Source: Skeletonema tropicum (taxonomy: Eukaryota; Bacillariophyta; Thalassiosirophyceae; Thalassiosirales; Thalassiosiraceae). From it: DNA of 64,000 nucleotides. Where the stretch lies: contig CM074145.1 in NCBI GenBank assembly GCA_037178625.1, forward strand, positions 1,550,001 to 1,614,000, in the 5' to 3' direction. The translations under genes and the position numbers were made by a program. Shown here one piece after another: positions 37,568 through 49,756 of the stretch. Position 1 is the first letter of the stretch, and every line of letters begins with the position of its first letter. The notes under the pieces were generated by a model, which saw nothing but the letters and a program-made list of their open reading frames with translations, was not told the DNA's origin and made no database searches.

Positions 37568-38787
37568 ATGGTCAGCTTCAACGAAACACTGCGCGCGATT
37601 GCACAGATCAACTCGCAAGTGGAAGAGAATAATTCTTCATTGTCGAAATGGCACATCCACCAGGAGAGAGTGGCAAAAATGCTCAATATTGCCGAGGCAG
37701 ATGATACATCTGGAGCAGCATTCATGTGGGAGTTTGCGAATTGTCTCAAGAATGGTGGAAGCGGATCGAGGAAAGCCGATGCATTCGTACCAAATCCCTC
37801 ACCCTACGACAAGACGAAGATTGATATCCTCGACTCGTCTCCAAACGCACTAAACTTCCATGCTACTAAATATAGGGGGCATCAGCCTTCTCATTACATG
37901 AGTGACACTCCGTCTCCAGATGCTGCTCATCAAAATGCTGTGTACTATTGCTTCGGGGAGAGGAAGACGAATGTCAATCTGAAGAGACAACTAGAGCTGA
38001 TAAGATATGTCGTGCGTCTGGATACACTCAAGAAAAGCTGTCTCGTATCCCTCTACAAGTCCGGAAGGATAACAGCATCAGTCGAATCAAAGAGCGTGGT
38101 ACTGATTGCACTCTCAAACTACTCAAAGAACAGAAACTTGCCCATGCGAAGCAAGTTGCAAGGAAGAGAGTTAAGAAGGGATTTACTCTGCAAAAGTTGG
38201 AAGATCAGAAACTGCAGGCGCTAAATCTTCGCACCGACCACGACACCTCTTGGAACAGTAGAGACCAAACCGAGCAGTACGCGAAGCTCAAGCAGCTATC
38301 GTTCAAAACGTACTGGAGAGGTATCAAAAAAGCTCAGTTCCACAATGAAATCGAACGCGTCCTACCGGCTTTCCATGCACTCTGTCCCGACATGAAGGAT
38401 AAGACCAAGAAGGCTTTGTTGGATACAGGCACTACAAAAGCAGATAATGTGTTTTTGTTTCTCCGCCATGTCCAGCAGATTGCCGAGAAGAAGATTGAGG
38501 ATGACATCAGTACCCCAAGTCGAGCAGAAGAGCTTAAAGACAGTTCAACTGAAGATTATTTGCTTGAGTTTATCAAAGTCGATGAGTCTGAGCATTTGGA
38601 GACGGTAGCTACGGAACAAGCCAGCAAGATGCAAGCCATGCACACTTTAATGAAAGAATTCGCCAATAAAGAGACTGAACAGCAATACGGAAGAAATTTT
38701 GAACGTCTTGATTATACATTGAAGACGACGTCGTATTGCGAGGGTGACTTCATGTATTGCAGTGATGATGAAGAGGATGATGACTAG
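37568..38787 (+). pseudogene. Element Y gene, unknown family, one frameshift
   Basis: Two overlapping ORFs give one coherent protein of about 405 residues if a 1-nt deletion near 38060 is allowed. The first frame runs from ATG 37568 (VSFNETLRAIAQINSQVEEN) through YYCFGERKTNVNLKRQLELI. The second continues from RKDNSISRIKERGTDCTLKL to a very acidic end, CSDDEEDDD, and stops at 38785-38787. The middle is Lys/Glu-rich and probably helical. I recognise no domain. Enclosed by the element's terminal repeats, it is presumably element-encoded; no DDE motif is evident. Confidence 0.45.
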
Positions 38788-39861
38788 ACCTCATGCAAGT
38801 GTTGATTTTGAAGATGTAGTTTTAGATGTAATGCATAGTATTGATGTGTTTGAGTTGCTGTAGTATCTTCTCCTCGTCTACTACCAATCAAGCCGTGTAT
38901 TGTTTTTCATAGAGTAATAATATCATTCCCAGATCAATAATTTCATGTCCACATATCAGCGGCTTTCCGACTATGACGGTCAATTGATGCCCAAAATATG
39001 GCAATGATCCTCGATTATATAGTCTTTGAACTATCCAATGGGCCATCAATCGGTCTATGGGAACGTTAGGAACATGATACGTTGCCCCATCAAAGATCGG
39101 TGATTTTTACGAAATGTGCAAGATGTCCGTACTTGAAGCGGCATTACGACCACGACGACTGATATCAAGTGAAATAGTGCCAGCACCCGTCGAATATATA
39201 GATCATGGGCTGTCCATAGAGCCCTCACTCGGCTTGTGAGGAAATGTGTAACATGGTGAAACTACACACCGAACATGGTGGATTTTGATGATGTATTTTT
39301 TCTTTGCGATGGTGTTAGAAATGATAAAGTCACTGTCCCAGTAATCGATTAGAGATGGCATGGACTTACGGTCCTGTCAAGGCTCGTAATCCTGTCATCA
39401 GTCTAGGAACGGACTGGTGACTTGCATTATGTTAGAAATGATAAAGTCACTGTCCCAGTAATTAGGGTTAGGGTTAGCTAACCCTAAGGGTGAAAGAGCC
39501 GGCGCGCCAAATCCACTTCGCCGATTTTGGCCCCTGGAAGAGAAGACCCATCCGACCCCCTACGACCACCACCATCGGCGACAATGATGAAAGCAATGAT
39601 ACGAATGGCACGACATGACCCCAATAGACCAATGACTGCGAGTTGGGGCGGAAATTTGACGATTTGATCACTACAGACACCATTTTAGGCATAAATGGCT
39701 CATTTAACTAGGGGTTTGTTAGTGAAGTGAATATCTTGATAACTACGTAAGTAGAGGTGCTAGAAGTGCTCCCTTTGCGGTTCATTGGTCCCAGGGGTAT
39801 GCTGAAGCTGTCTGAGAAGTATCAAGGCGATTTTCCAAAATTCGTTTTGTTAGTAGATTTA
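38788..39861. other. Gene-free part of element Y
   Basis: No supported coding sequence. It contains a 33-bp direct repeat (39313-39345 and 39430-39462, TGTTAGAAATGATAAAGTCA...) and a telomere-like palindrome at 39462-39487. Confidence 0.55.
39462..39487. repeat. Telomere-like TTAGGG palindrome
   Basis: Two TTAGGG units run directly into the perfect 20-bp palindrome TTAGGGTTAGCTAACCCTAA. This is the arrangement expected for two telomeric tracts meeting head to head. It is very short and lies inside element Y, so it may simply be part of that element. Confidence 0.7.
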
Positions 39862-39880
39862 ACTAGCGTCACCACCCATA

Positions 39881-42300
39881 TCAGCTGATCGTGAGATCGC
39901 TCCCTGAATCTCCTTCATCTTCATCCAAATCCATGCATCTTGCTGTAATATTTGAGGCTCTCGATGGCATGCATCTAGACATCGCAAGCCAAGCATGAGA
40001 CGGTCGCCCCAAGAAAGGTTGAAACTGCAATGGTTGAGCTATTATATTCGAGGATTCGACTGCCAAAGGATCTACAAAATCACCTAATTCATAGCTTTCC
40101 CGATGATCAGACTGACACTGACTTAGAACAGATTTCGATGCGCTCAGGATTGTTGTAGCAATGAACAAGACTTGAGCTTGGCTCGTAGCGTGAGCGCCAG
40201 TCTCCTTGAACACGTATGTGCGTAGAAGGGGAATAATCTGATTCAAGTATAGCCCACACGGCTCCAGAGCCGTGACAATCAATTGATTACTGTACACACA
40301 ACCTTTAATGGGTTCTCTCCTAAGAGCCTTCCTTTTCCTTGCAACACGATGTTGATTACTGAGCTGGGAGTATCGACACAAACAGGAGTTGAGGCAACTA
40401 CCGCTACCATTTGAGAATTGATGACTTAGGATGAGCTGTAGATCAATTGCATTGTCTTGTATCCACAAGACGCTGGAAATGTAACTATCGAGTTTCTTGC
40501 TTCCGTTGTCGCAGAGCTGTTTCAACACATCAAGAGAAGCAATGAGCTTTATAAAGATGGGCGAGGTTTCGTCTCTGAGCTCGAAGCCCAACTGTGCCTC
40601 GAAGAAATAGAGAACGACTTCCACTGCACTAATCAACTCATGTGACGTGAAAGCTATTTCTGGTTCCACTCTTTGCTGGAAAGGCTCTGTGATATCCATA
40701 CGCTTTTGCTCAACCTGTTGCCGCACGGGAAGATGTTGCCATGGATCTCCAAGCTCATCCATAATTTGTTGCAATCGAGTAAGACAGAGTCTAGTAACCC
40801 AGGACAAGTGAACTTCCCACGTCAATGATCTAGACAAAGATGCGTTACGAGAAGGTCCGCTGTCAATGAACTGAAAGATATCTCCAGACTGAGCAGCCAG
40901 GATTTTAGCTCCTCCTCCACCATCATCACAGTTTGCGCACAATGTGTGACGTGGATGCCACATGTGATCAGCAACTTCAATTCGAATCCATGAAAAATAC
41001 GCAGGGGCAAAATTCCATGCGTAATTTGTGTCTGCTTCACTCATATCCGTGCAAGTTTGGAGTTGGAGTGCAGTATCGTGATTGTTTCTGCTTCCAAGTC
41101 TATAGTTGTACCGACGGCTCAATCCAGATCCTGGCGTGTAGAAAAAATCAGCGCCATGACCATCACTCGTTCCAGTACTAGCTTTGTTGTTTGTAAAATA
41201 TTCGAGATAAGTAACAGCTTCCGCTCCTGCGATGCCGTGTAATTCGGGTGAATGCTCCGTCCCACTCGAAATCTCTTTGCTTTGAGTAGTTCCACGGTCA
41301 AAAGAATAAATCAGCCCCACCACTAACTCATGCACATGAAACTTGGATCCAAAATCAGTATTCCGTCCAAACGTCTCAAAGTCAACCTTGATTTGGAGCT
41401 GCTCTTCCTTCGTTTGCTCAAATTCTTGCACAGGTAGCTCGGAAGAATAAGCTAAATACTTGACTGACTTGTCGCCTGATTCCTCGAACTTGCTTTCGAG
41501 CTGCTCTTCCACCGCATGATTAACTTCTTCCACGAGTAGTTGGGCCTGGGAGATGGTCCTAGTTTCAGGTAGCTCTTCGAGTTCGACTAATTCTCCGACT
41601 CCGACTCCGACTGACTCCTCAACCTCGTATTTGAACCACGGACAGGATTTGAACGGCTCTTCCATTGCATGATCAACTTCTTGCACTAGTCCTTGCGCTT
41701 CAGAGATGTTGCCCGTATCAGCCAACACTTCGACCGAGTCATCAACTAACCCATCGACTGGCTCCTCAACCTTGCTTTTGAGCTGCACAAGAACTTGGTC
41801 ACGGGAGATGTTGTTTTGATTACTATCAGTCAAATCCTTGACTGACTCTTCGACTTCGACTGACTTTTCTTCATTGATACGAGAGATAACGCTTGAGAGT
41901 TTCTCCCAACTTTGTTGTACCCTTGTTTACACCATGAGTACCTCTCACGCATCCCCGTGTTCAATTTCTTGCAAGCTTCAGCACCGGATTTCATGAGCAG
42001 GGTCTTTGTATCAGAGGTTGTCGCACTTGCACAATCTGCAGTACAAACTTGTGTGAAGGCATTATCATTTCCTTTCAAACAGGCACGGTAAGGTATCATT
42101 CCTAACTTGACTTCTTTTGCTCGAGCGCACACGTCATGACTCTTGCTCTTCAACTTGCGCGTGCATTCGGCTACACATTTCAAGTTGCTGCTGCTGTTGT
42201 TGTTAATCCTTCCCACATGAGCATCAGGTTGAGCCCCCGAAAAGGAGATCAAGGAGGATGCAAGTAGGATTGCAATTAGTGACTTTTTCAATGAAATCAT
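39881..42300 (-). CDS. Secreted acidic protein, unknown family, probably one gene with a frameshift
   Basis: The 5' ORF (42300-41830) begins MISLKKSLIAILLASSLISF...SGAQ, a classical signal peptide, then a small Cys-containing domain (CVAECTRKL, VCTADCASA). The next frame is open from 41926 to 39881 and has no ATG near its start. Its N-terminal part continues the same style across the overlap (EEKSVEVEESVKDLTDSNQ), so one frameshift between 41830 and 41926 (real or assembly error) probably joins them into a protein of about 800 residues. The second part begins with two imperfect acidic repeats (ISEAQGLVQEVDHAMEE and ISQAQLLVEEVNHAVEE), then a larger domain I do not recognise. The stop codon lies in the putative target-site duplication of element Y, so the natural C-terminus may have been altered. 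Confidence 0.5.
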
Positions 42301-43494
42301 TGTTTTGTTTGTTCTGAAGATATATATTGGCTAGATAGCTTCAATACTGGACAAGACGTTCGATGTAATTTTACTTCGAAAGTCTGAGAGCTAGCTCCAA
42401 GGCGTCGAAGCTGGTAGACTGTTGGGCAATTCAAATCGGGTGGGCGAGAGAGATTTACCTGTTCATATTCGAAAACTGTCCAGAATAAGATTCAAATTCT
42501 TGGGCTCACGTGTAAATCTCCGCGAGACGTCTCGAGCTTGCCATGTTGGCGGATTACTTATGAAGGCGCCTTTTCCATGACTGAAGGCCTCGACGCTAGG
42601 ACTAGGAGGATGGGAGGTGAAGATTTAGATGACGTGATGTATCTTTGTTCATAAATGACCTTTGTTAAAGCTTTTATGACCACTCGATATCCAGGGGTGT
42701 CGATCTGATCACGTCTTATTTGATAGAATAGCTTCGTGCTTTTGGCTTCCATTTGGTTGGCCATGTACAATACAACGAATATCATGATACGATAAGTACC
42801 AACCAACAGACTCAGTACTTACTGATGACTTATTGGTGATTAAAATAATTTATCTGTCTATTCATGGAAACCAACTTCAACTTCAACACTGCTTGTCACT
42901 TCGGTACTCGAATGAATATCTATTGATTGTTGCCTTCTATACTCCTACTGCGTAATGGCATGAAGATTGAAAAGACTCAGATGCATGGCAGCACGAGCAT
43001 CTGTATCACACTTGAATATCAGGAAAAGTCTTTTGTGAGACAACACCTTTTATAGTTCGAGAGCGAGCGTTAAAAGTTAAACCCAATCTATCATTTTGAA
43101 CTAAGTAGATCTAAGCGTGGCAAAGCTAAGGAAATCACTGACTCACTCACTTTCAGATATTGACTGCTATAATTGACAGAGCCCGGGTTGTGGATAGCAA
43201 GTGAAGGAGCTCCTGTGTTGAACGTATGCGGCAGTAGCATTGTATTGTTCGACCATGAAACTTTGAATGTCGAACTTGAAGAACGTCGTGTTTTCATCTG
43301 AGCAAGTCAATCCCTTTTTGCATAAGTCAATGATGGCCGTGATCTATAACACTGCTGATTTTGTTGCAGAATTTGTGGCAGACGCAGTGGCCTCATTCAA
43401 CGGTGGCTGCAGCGCTATGGTTGGCTGTCAAAGTTATTGATGTTCGAAATAATCCTGACAGCACGGTATTAACTTCAAAACTCTACACTCCTTT
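42301..43494. other. Intergenic region between the secreted protein gene and the nucleosidase gene
   Basis: Several short ORFs without recognisable domains. The part near 42300 should hold the promoter of the secreted-protein gene. No RNA gene or repeat was identified. Confidence 0.5.
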
Positions 43495-44343
43495 TTACAA
43501 CTCATCATGCTTCTTGTCACAAACAAAGTCAATTACTTTCGGCAATGCTTCCTGCAAACTCTTAGCTGCCGTCCCCATATTCTCAAAGAACTCTTCCTGA
43601 GTAGGTTTATCTCAGTCGACGATGTCAGTCACGACCCTCACACCGAAATGTGGTACGTTCCATGTTTCTGACGCCCAAGCAACTGCCGCAGCTTCCATAT
43701 CCTTCACAGATGCATCATTATCAATCATGTGTTGCGAATCCACCTCATGAAAATCTAACGAATTACCAGTTGTACAAACTCCCAATTTGGCGTCTAAATG
43801 AGCAGCAAGATTCTCAACCGAGGTAGATGCAATACGCCCAACGCCATATGGTACAGAGTCAGGGATGGGAATACGACGATCATGATTCGCCACAGCAGTG
43901 GTTAGGAAGACGTCGCCGATTTCAGCTCCCTTGCGTTTAAATCCACCACATGTGCCGGCATTGATTAAGAGATGAGCCGCATCATCTGCAAGGCTCATTT
44001 TTTGTAGACTTAATTTGATTGTGAGGAGATGATGGTGAGATGAAACGAAAACACCGCAACTATATATAAGTGACATCGAGTGTGCATTAAAGAGTTGCAC
44101 TCACGTCAAAAAGGTGGCCACAGCCGCCGGAACTGTTCCCACATCATTGTCCATTCCAGTATCGTGCACCACATCCTTCCCATTCGTAACGACCGTTAAG
44201 TTGCAATTACCATGCTTCCCGCTAAACGCATGAAAGGGTGTCTGCGACGGGAAGAATGTTCGATCCGGCTGAAGGTTGAGGTGGTTCACAAAAGGAAAAG
44301 CCTCAGCCTCCATTGCGATGGCGATTACTACGTTGGAGATCAT
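43495..44343 (-). CDS. 5'-methylthioadenosine/S-adenosylhomocysteine nucleosidase with in-frame TGA
   Basis: Plant-type MTA nucleosidase of the methionine salvage pathway, cleaving methylthioadenosine to adenine and methylthioribose. Exons 44343-44105 and 44008-43612 (intron 44104-44009, 96 nt) encode 211 residues up to a TGA. Seen motifs: AMEAEA with E12, the nucleoside pocket INAGTCGGFK (95-104), HDRRIPIP, DMEAAAVA with E185, and the catalytic Asp D208 in VTDIVD. Beyond the TGA (43614-43612) the same frame continues 38 codons (DKPTQEEFFENMG...KVIDFVCDKK) to TAA at 43497-43495. This is exactly the family's C-terminal helix; plants have GDKPT here, so one G-to-T change (GGA to TGA) explains the stop. 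Either a nonsense allele, a sequencing error, or readthrough. Selenocysteine at a normally glycine site is unlikely. Confidence 0.85.
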
Positions 44344-44508
44344 GTGTTATTAGGCGAGGGAGGAGACGGATTAATGCTGAAATTGGAGAGGAGTTGAGGA
44401 GGAGAGGAGAACGTTCCTGACCCCACTCTTCGGCCAAGGGTGATCTCATCTCTCTGGAATGGTGCGACTGAGTCCAGCGGCGAACGGAAATCATCACTGC
44501 TTCGACGT

Positions 44509-44850
44509 GCAAGGTCGCTAGCCTTGTTCCGCTTATTGTCAATTATTGTGACTGCTGGACTTATCATCCAACATCATCTATTCTTAACTCCTATGATGTT
44601 GCAGTGTATTGTCCAGATGGAATCGAGCAGCTTTTATATCGCAATTCTCTAGCCTTCTCTAGCGTCGTAGGCGTAGTTGTCAGTTGAATTATGAGCAGAT
44701 GATTTACTACTGGCTGATTAGATTTTTTCTACACAAGTTCAAGTAGGTACCCATCTACTATTTATCACGGTGCATTATTCATCGGCTCCGAAAAAAATGA
44801 TCTCGAACTAAACTCTCTCTTGAGACGATTTGCATGCATGATACCGGTTT
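44509..44850. repeat. Inverted fragment of the SET-unit repeat upstream of the nucleosidase
   Basis: Reverse-complement copy of the segment at about 46575-46870 (and its equivalents in the other two units). It runs from GGTCGCTAGCCTTGTTCCGC through TCTAGCGTCGTAGGCG to ATGCATGCAAATCGTCTC read on the opposite strand. It begins about 165 bp before the nucleosidase ATG, so it may contribute to that promoter. Confidence 0.8.
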
Positions 44851-44910
44851 AGCTCGGATTTAAAATTCCACATTTATTGTGGGAGTCGCTCGGACCAGCT
44901 GATTCGGACT

Positions 44911-45102
44911 CTTGCAATCTTGCGAACTGAGATAGGAAATATCTAATTTTTTCCTGAAGATAGTGGGTACCGTACAGGTAAATAGCTAGATGGTGGAATC
45001 ATTATCCACAAGCTCATCACTTTCTCTATTCCACTCCTATCTTTTAGGGAAAATTAGATCTCCTAAGTATGTTGTACTTACCTCAGTTCGCAAGATTGCA
45101 AG
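44911..45102. repeat. 21-bp inverted repeat flanking 150 bp
   Basis: CTTGCAATCTTGCGAACTGAG (44911-44931) is mirrored exactly at 45082-45102. The left arm and its surroundings reappear at about 53310-53400, at the end of the third SET unit, so this stretch is the left edge of the SET-unit array. No gene is seen between 44851 and 45654. Confidence 0.75.
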
Positions 45103-47160
45103 CTATGTACCACATACAATAAGTACAAAGCAACCTGGACGCACGCTGGAATGGAAGGCATTCACAGCAGCAGCGATGTGCAGTACTGGTGAAAAAGCAA
45201 GCTAGGAAGCAAATCTTTAGAAAGAGTCGGAAGTCGGAACAGACTGATGAACAGCACCGGAAAGAGCTGTTAGGAGTACAAATTACAAGCACTCGTAGGG
45301 AAATAAGTAGCTAGCCGTAGTCCAATTTTCACCTCCATTTGGAGGTAAAAATCGATTTTGCCTCCCACCGCGCTCCACCTCAAAATTTTTTTGCTTCCAT
45401 TAGGTGAAAAATCAGCCAATTTTGTCGAAGTCAAAAACACGTCGATCATGATCATGCCATTCCCTAGAGCAAATAAAAGGCACTTATGGCACTGTAGTGG
45501 TCAAATATGAACTCAAACATTTTAGGCGATGGTATTCGCCAAAATTTGATGTGCCAGCACGAGCTATGTCCACTGGAACCCTCCATACTAGTGTGCTGAA
45601 AAGTGCTATTTTTGCTCCCATTTTCACCTCCATTTGGGCTGGATTACGGCTACATAGATGGTGGAATCAACACAAGGGCTCAAAACACCGGAGCCAGGAG
45701 AAGGGGGTACCGCGTCTGTATGCGTAGTACCGAGCAGTACATCTTTACTTAGGAGTACATATATTGTATTGTGTCAGTGACGTTGCAGCTTTTGCCTTTG
45801 CTAAACATCCATAGGAACTGCTTACGTGGATTACGAACCCCCTTTTTTAGCCCCGAACCGGAACAACTAAGGCGAAACCTGAACCTGGATCGCGGATAGT
45901 TGAAATAGCTGCGAACGCCTTGAAGTTTTAGTTGATGGTATATACAATATAAGTAGCTCACGGCAGCGTTGCTTCATGAGTAGCAATTACAGGCTCTAGA
46001 GAGAGCTAATACTTAAATGCTTTGAGATTGAGATAGTTCAGAATTAAAGTAGCTAAGAAAAATCCATTCATCTTCCACTCTACTGCTGGGGTCAGGAGAC
46101 ATTCATAAACATACATACCATGTTGTGCTAACTGATGTTGATGTCAATGTCACGAAATTTTTACTCTTCCAGACCCTCTCGGCTACAACACTCTGGTTGC
46201 CACTGACGATTTAAGCAAGTTCCTTTTCTTGGTCAAACTTTGGCCATGCGATAGAGTCTTTTGAAATCGTCTGCGGGAAGGAAGGACAAGGCTCTTGCTC
46301 CGCCTCGAATCCAAAGCGAAAGTTCTAGGGCTCGCATTGTCGCAACCCTCTGCCCCCTTGGAAGTACATTCATTGAGTATCTTACACACCTCACTCATTA
46401 CTGGATGAACCCGAAGATCTCGAGAAGAGCCACTCTTGATGATATTATCTTGAATAGGCTGAAATCCTACATTATGCATCTGCAGACGTCACGGTACTAA
46501 AACAAGCATTGACAAAATAGAAACCGGTTGGAGACATGTATTGGTATTGTGAATAGAATCGGAGATGTTGTAAACCGGTATCATGCATGCAAATCGTCTC
46601 AAGAGCGAATTCGAGATCATGCTTTTCGCTTTTCGCTTCGGAGCCGATGAATAATGCACCGTGATGGTAGATACTTATGTTGTAGAAAGAATCTAATCAG
46701 CCAGTAGTTATCATCTGCTCATAACTCAACTGACAACTACGCTAGAGAAGGCTAGAGAATTGCGATATAAAAGCTATTCGATTCCATCTGGGCAATACAC
46801 TGCAACATCACAAAGAATAGATGATGTTGGATGATAAGTCCAGCAGTCACAATAAGCGGAACAAGGCTAGCGACCTTGAACCCCTTTTTTAACCCCGAAC
46901 CTGAACAACTAAGGCGAAACCTGAACCTGGATCGAGGATATAGCATAAGTAGGGGTGACCCATTTTGAAGAGAAATCTCATTCCTACTTACCATACTCAA
47001 TGCTAAGCTGAAAGCTGATGCATTCGAAGGGGAAAGGCGCAGTGGCAGTGAAGTTTTGATTGATGTAGAGAATGGTGGACATACGTCTACATCCATTCTA
47101 GAGATAGATTAAATAAGTTGTTAACGCATAAGTGCTGTCTCTATGTGAGAGGTGCTAACT

Positions 47161-48005
47161 TTATCCCATCAAATGTGCAGCAATAATATTCTTGCCACCA
47201 TACTGTTCAAGTAATACGTCCTTGTTGTATTTGAACCCCTTGATGCTTCCTCTACAAATGTCTGCTCCACACATGCAATCCTCAAACGCACCAACCACAT
47301 ACTCGGTCGTTTCATAATCAAAACTCAACTCCTCTCCCTCTTGAATGTCACGCAGGGCTACGAAATCATAGGATCCTCCTTCATTCAACTGCATTGCCAC
47401 GCCAACGTTTGGATCGCAAGAATGATTAATGAGAATCGCAGGTGCATCCATCATGATGTGTTCGTTAACATTAGTTTGAATTGAGTGCGAGCACGGCGTT
47501 GCTTTTGAGCCGGGTTCGGCGAGGTTGGAAGAGACGACGATAGATCCTTTGGTGTATGGGCGGCTTGTAAAAACACCCCATTGATCTGGAGTCACCCTCT
47601 TTACTTCTACCTGCCCAGAAGATCTATTGTACGAAATGAATAACTCATGTTATGAAACCATTAAACCAATCTATCTGTGCACAACACGACAACAAATATC
47701 TCAAAGGAAGTGTCTTACCTTTCATTCGCCTCCTGGACTACCTCATCGTCATAATTATCATGAGAAAGATAGTCATTGTCATTTTCATGGGCAGAAGCAG
47801 AAGTTCCCATGAGCCGACGGCAAGGACGTGACACATCAATGTCGATGATGTTTGATCGATGACTTTGGTTGTCACGGACGGCAGCGCACACACTCCTGTT
47901 ACCACCACTTGCAGCTGCAGCAGCTGCCGTCACACATCGCCTCTTCATAGACGACTGCCTTAGCAGGCAACGAGATAGAGAGGACGCGGAGAGAAGAAAC
48001 TTCAT
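47161..48005 (-). CDS. SET-domain protein methyltransferase, copy 1
   Basis: Lysine methyltransferase fold using S-adenosylmethionine. Exons 48005-47719 and 47623-47161 (95-nt intron) encode 249 residues. Residues 1 to about 65 are basic, Ser/Ala-rich and free of acidic residues at the start (MKFLLSASSLSRCLLRQSSM), resembling an organelle, probably mitochondrial, targeting sequence. The SET core carries NHSCDPNVGV (162-171) and the catalytic ELSFDYETTEY (194-204), followed by a compact post-SET zinc cluster CMCGADICRG (C212, C214, C219). The N-terminal SET strand appears as QWGVFTSRPYTKGS. The protein is short but the core is complete. The split codon AG|A joins the exons. The substrate is unknown; a presequence on a SET protein suggests a non-histone target. 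Confidence 0.88.
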
Positions 48006-49756
48006 GGTTGATCTATCTTCTTGCTTGAATATAGGTAGCGTTTGTTTCCTTGCTTGTTTGTGAGTAATGAAGACGAGGATTATGACTTCACCCAGCTGAG
48101 GTTAGGATTCCTACTTGAACTTATGTATATCTTATCCCACGCAAGAGCATACTCTAATTTTTTCCTGAAGATAGGAGTGGGTACCGTATACTTGGGGAAA
48201 GCATAGCTAGATGGTGGAATCAACACAAGGGCTCAAAACACCGGAGCCAGGAGAAGGGGGTACCGCGTCTGTATGCTAGTACCGAGCAGTACATCTTTAC
48301 TTAGGAGTACATATATTGTATTGTGTCAGTGACGTTGCAGCTTTTGCCTTTGCCAAGTAAACATCCATATCGATAGGAACTGCTTAAGTACGTGGATTAC
48401 GAACCCCCTTTTTTAGCCCCGAACCGGAACACTAAGGCGAAACCTGAACCTGGATCGCGGATAGTTGAAATAGCTACGAACGCCTTGAAGTTTTAGTTGA
48501 TGGTATCTATAATAAGTAGCTCACGGCAGCGTTGCTTCATGAGTAGCAATTACATACAGGTTCTAGAGAGAGCTAATACTTAAATGCTTTGAGATTGAGA
48601 TAGTTCAGAATTAAAGTAGCTCTATTGCTTGCATTTAATTTACAAGAAGAAAAATCCATTCATCTTCCACTCTACTGCTGGGGTCAGGAGACATTCATAA
48701 ACATACATACCATGTTGTGCTAACTGATGTTGATGTCAATGTCACGAAATTTTTACTCTTCCAGACCCTCTCGGCTACAACACTCTGGTTGCCACTGACG
48801 ATTTAAGCAAGTTCCTTTTCTTGGTCAAACTTTGGCCATGCGATAGAGTCTTTTGAAATCGTCTGCGGGAAGGAAGGACAAGGCTCTTGCTCCGCCTCGA
48901 ATCCAAAGCGAAAGTTCTAGGGCTCGCATTGTCGCAACCCTCTGCCCCCTTGGAAGTACATTCATTGATTGAGTATCTTACACACCTCACTCATTACTGG
49001 ATGAACCCGAAGATCTCGAGAAGAGCCACTCTTGATGATATTATCTTGAATAGGCTGAAATCCTACATTATGCATCTGCAGACGTCACGGTACTAAAACA
49101 AGCATTGACAAAATAGAAACCGGTTGGAGACATGTATTGGTATTGTGAATAGAATCGGAGATGTTGTAAACCGGTATCATGCATGCAAATCGTCTCAAGA
49201 GCGAATTCGAGATCATGCTTTTCGCTTTTCGCTTCGGAGCCGATGAATAATGCACCGTGATGGTAGATACTTATGTTGTAGAAAGAATCTAATCAGCCAG
49301 TAGTTATCATCTGCTCATAACTCAACTGACAACTACGCTAGAGAAGGCTAGAGAATTGCGATATAAAAGCTATTCGATTCCATCTGGGCAATACACTGCA
49401 ACATCACAAAGAATAGATGATGTTGGATGATAAGTCCAGCAGTCACAATAAGCGGAACAAGGCTAGCGACCTTGAACCCCTTTTTTAACCCCGAACCTGA
49501 ACAACTAAGGCGAAACCTGAACCTGGATCGAGGATATAGCATAAGTAGGGGTGACCCATTTTGAAGAGAAATCTCATTCCTACTTACCATACTCAATGCT
49601 AAGCTGAAAGCTGATGCATTCGAAGGGGAAAGGCACAGTGGCAGTGAAGTTTTGATTGATGTAGAGAATGGTGGACTTACGTCTACATCCATTCTAGAGA
49701 TAGATTAAATAAGTTGTTAACGCATAAGTGCTGTCTCTATGTGAGAGGTGCTAACT

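Larger units (their letters stand above)
36825..39879. mobile_element. Element Y: 3.06-kb transposon with 18-bp terminal inverted repeats
   Basis: ATGGGTGGTGACGCTAGT at 36825-36842 and its exact reverse complement at 39862-39879 bound the element. Flanking bases TTCAGCT (36818-36824) and ATCAGCT (39880-39886) match at six of seven positions and look like a target-site duplication. The only substantial gene inside is the frameshifted ORF pair at 37568-38787. It abuts the right end of element X and touches the stop codon of the secreted-protein gene, so it inserted beside or into both. Confidence 0.65.

Noticed and set aside
43361..43600. 79-codon plus-strand ORF below the nucleosidase
   Set aside because: Antisense shadow of the nucleosidase C-terminal extension, which has real family similarity.
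43612..43614. Selenocysteine at the nucleosidase TGA
   Set aside because: The position is glycine in relatives and not catalytic, so a GGA-to-TGA mutation is far simpler. No SECIS element was identified by eye.
46183..47096. Minus-strand ORFs in each SET unit (98 and 114 codons), possibly exons of a second gene
   Set aside because: The second unit has a 4-bp insertion that breaks the first ORF, and no splice scheme gave a recognisable protein. A short gene remains possible.
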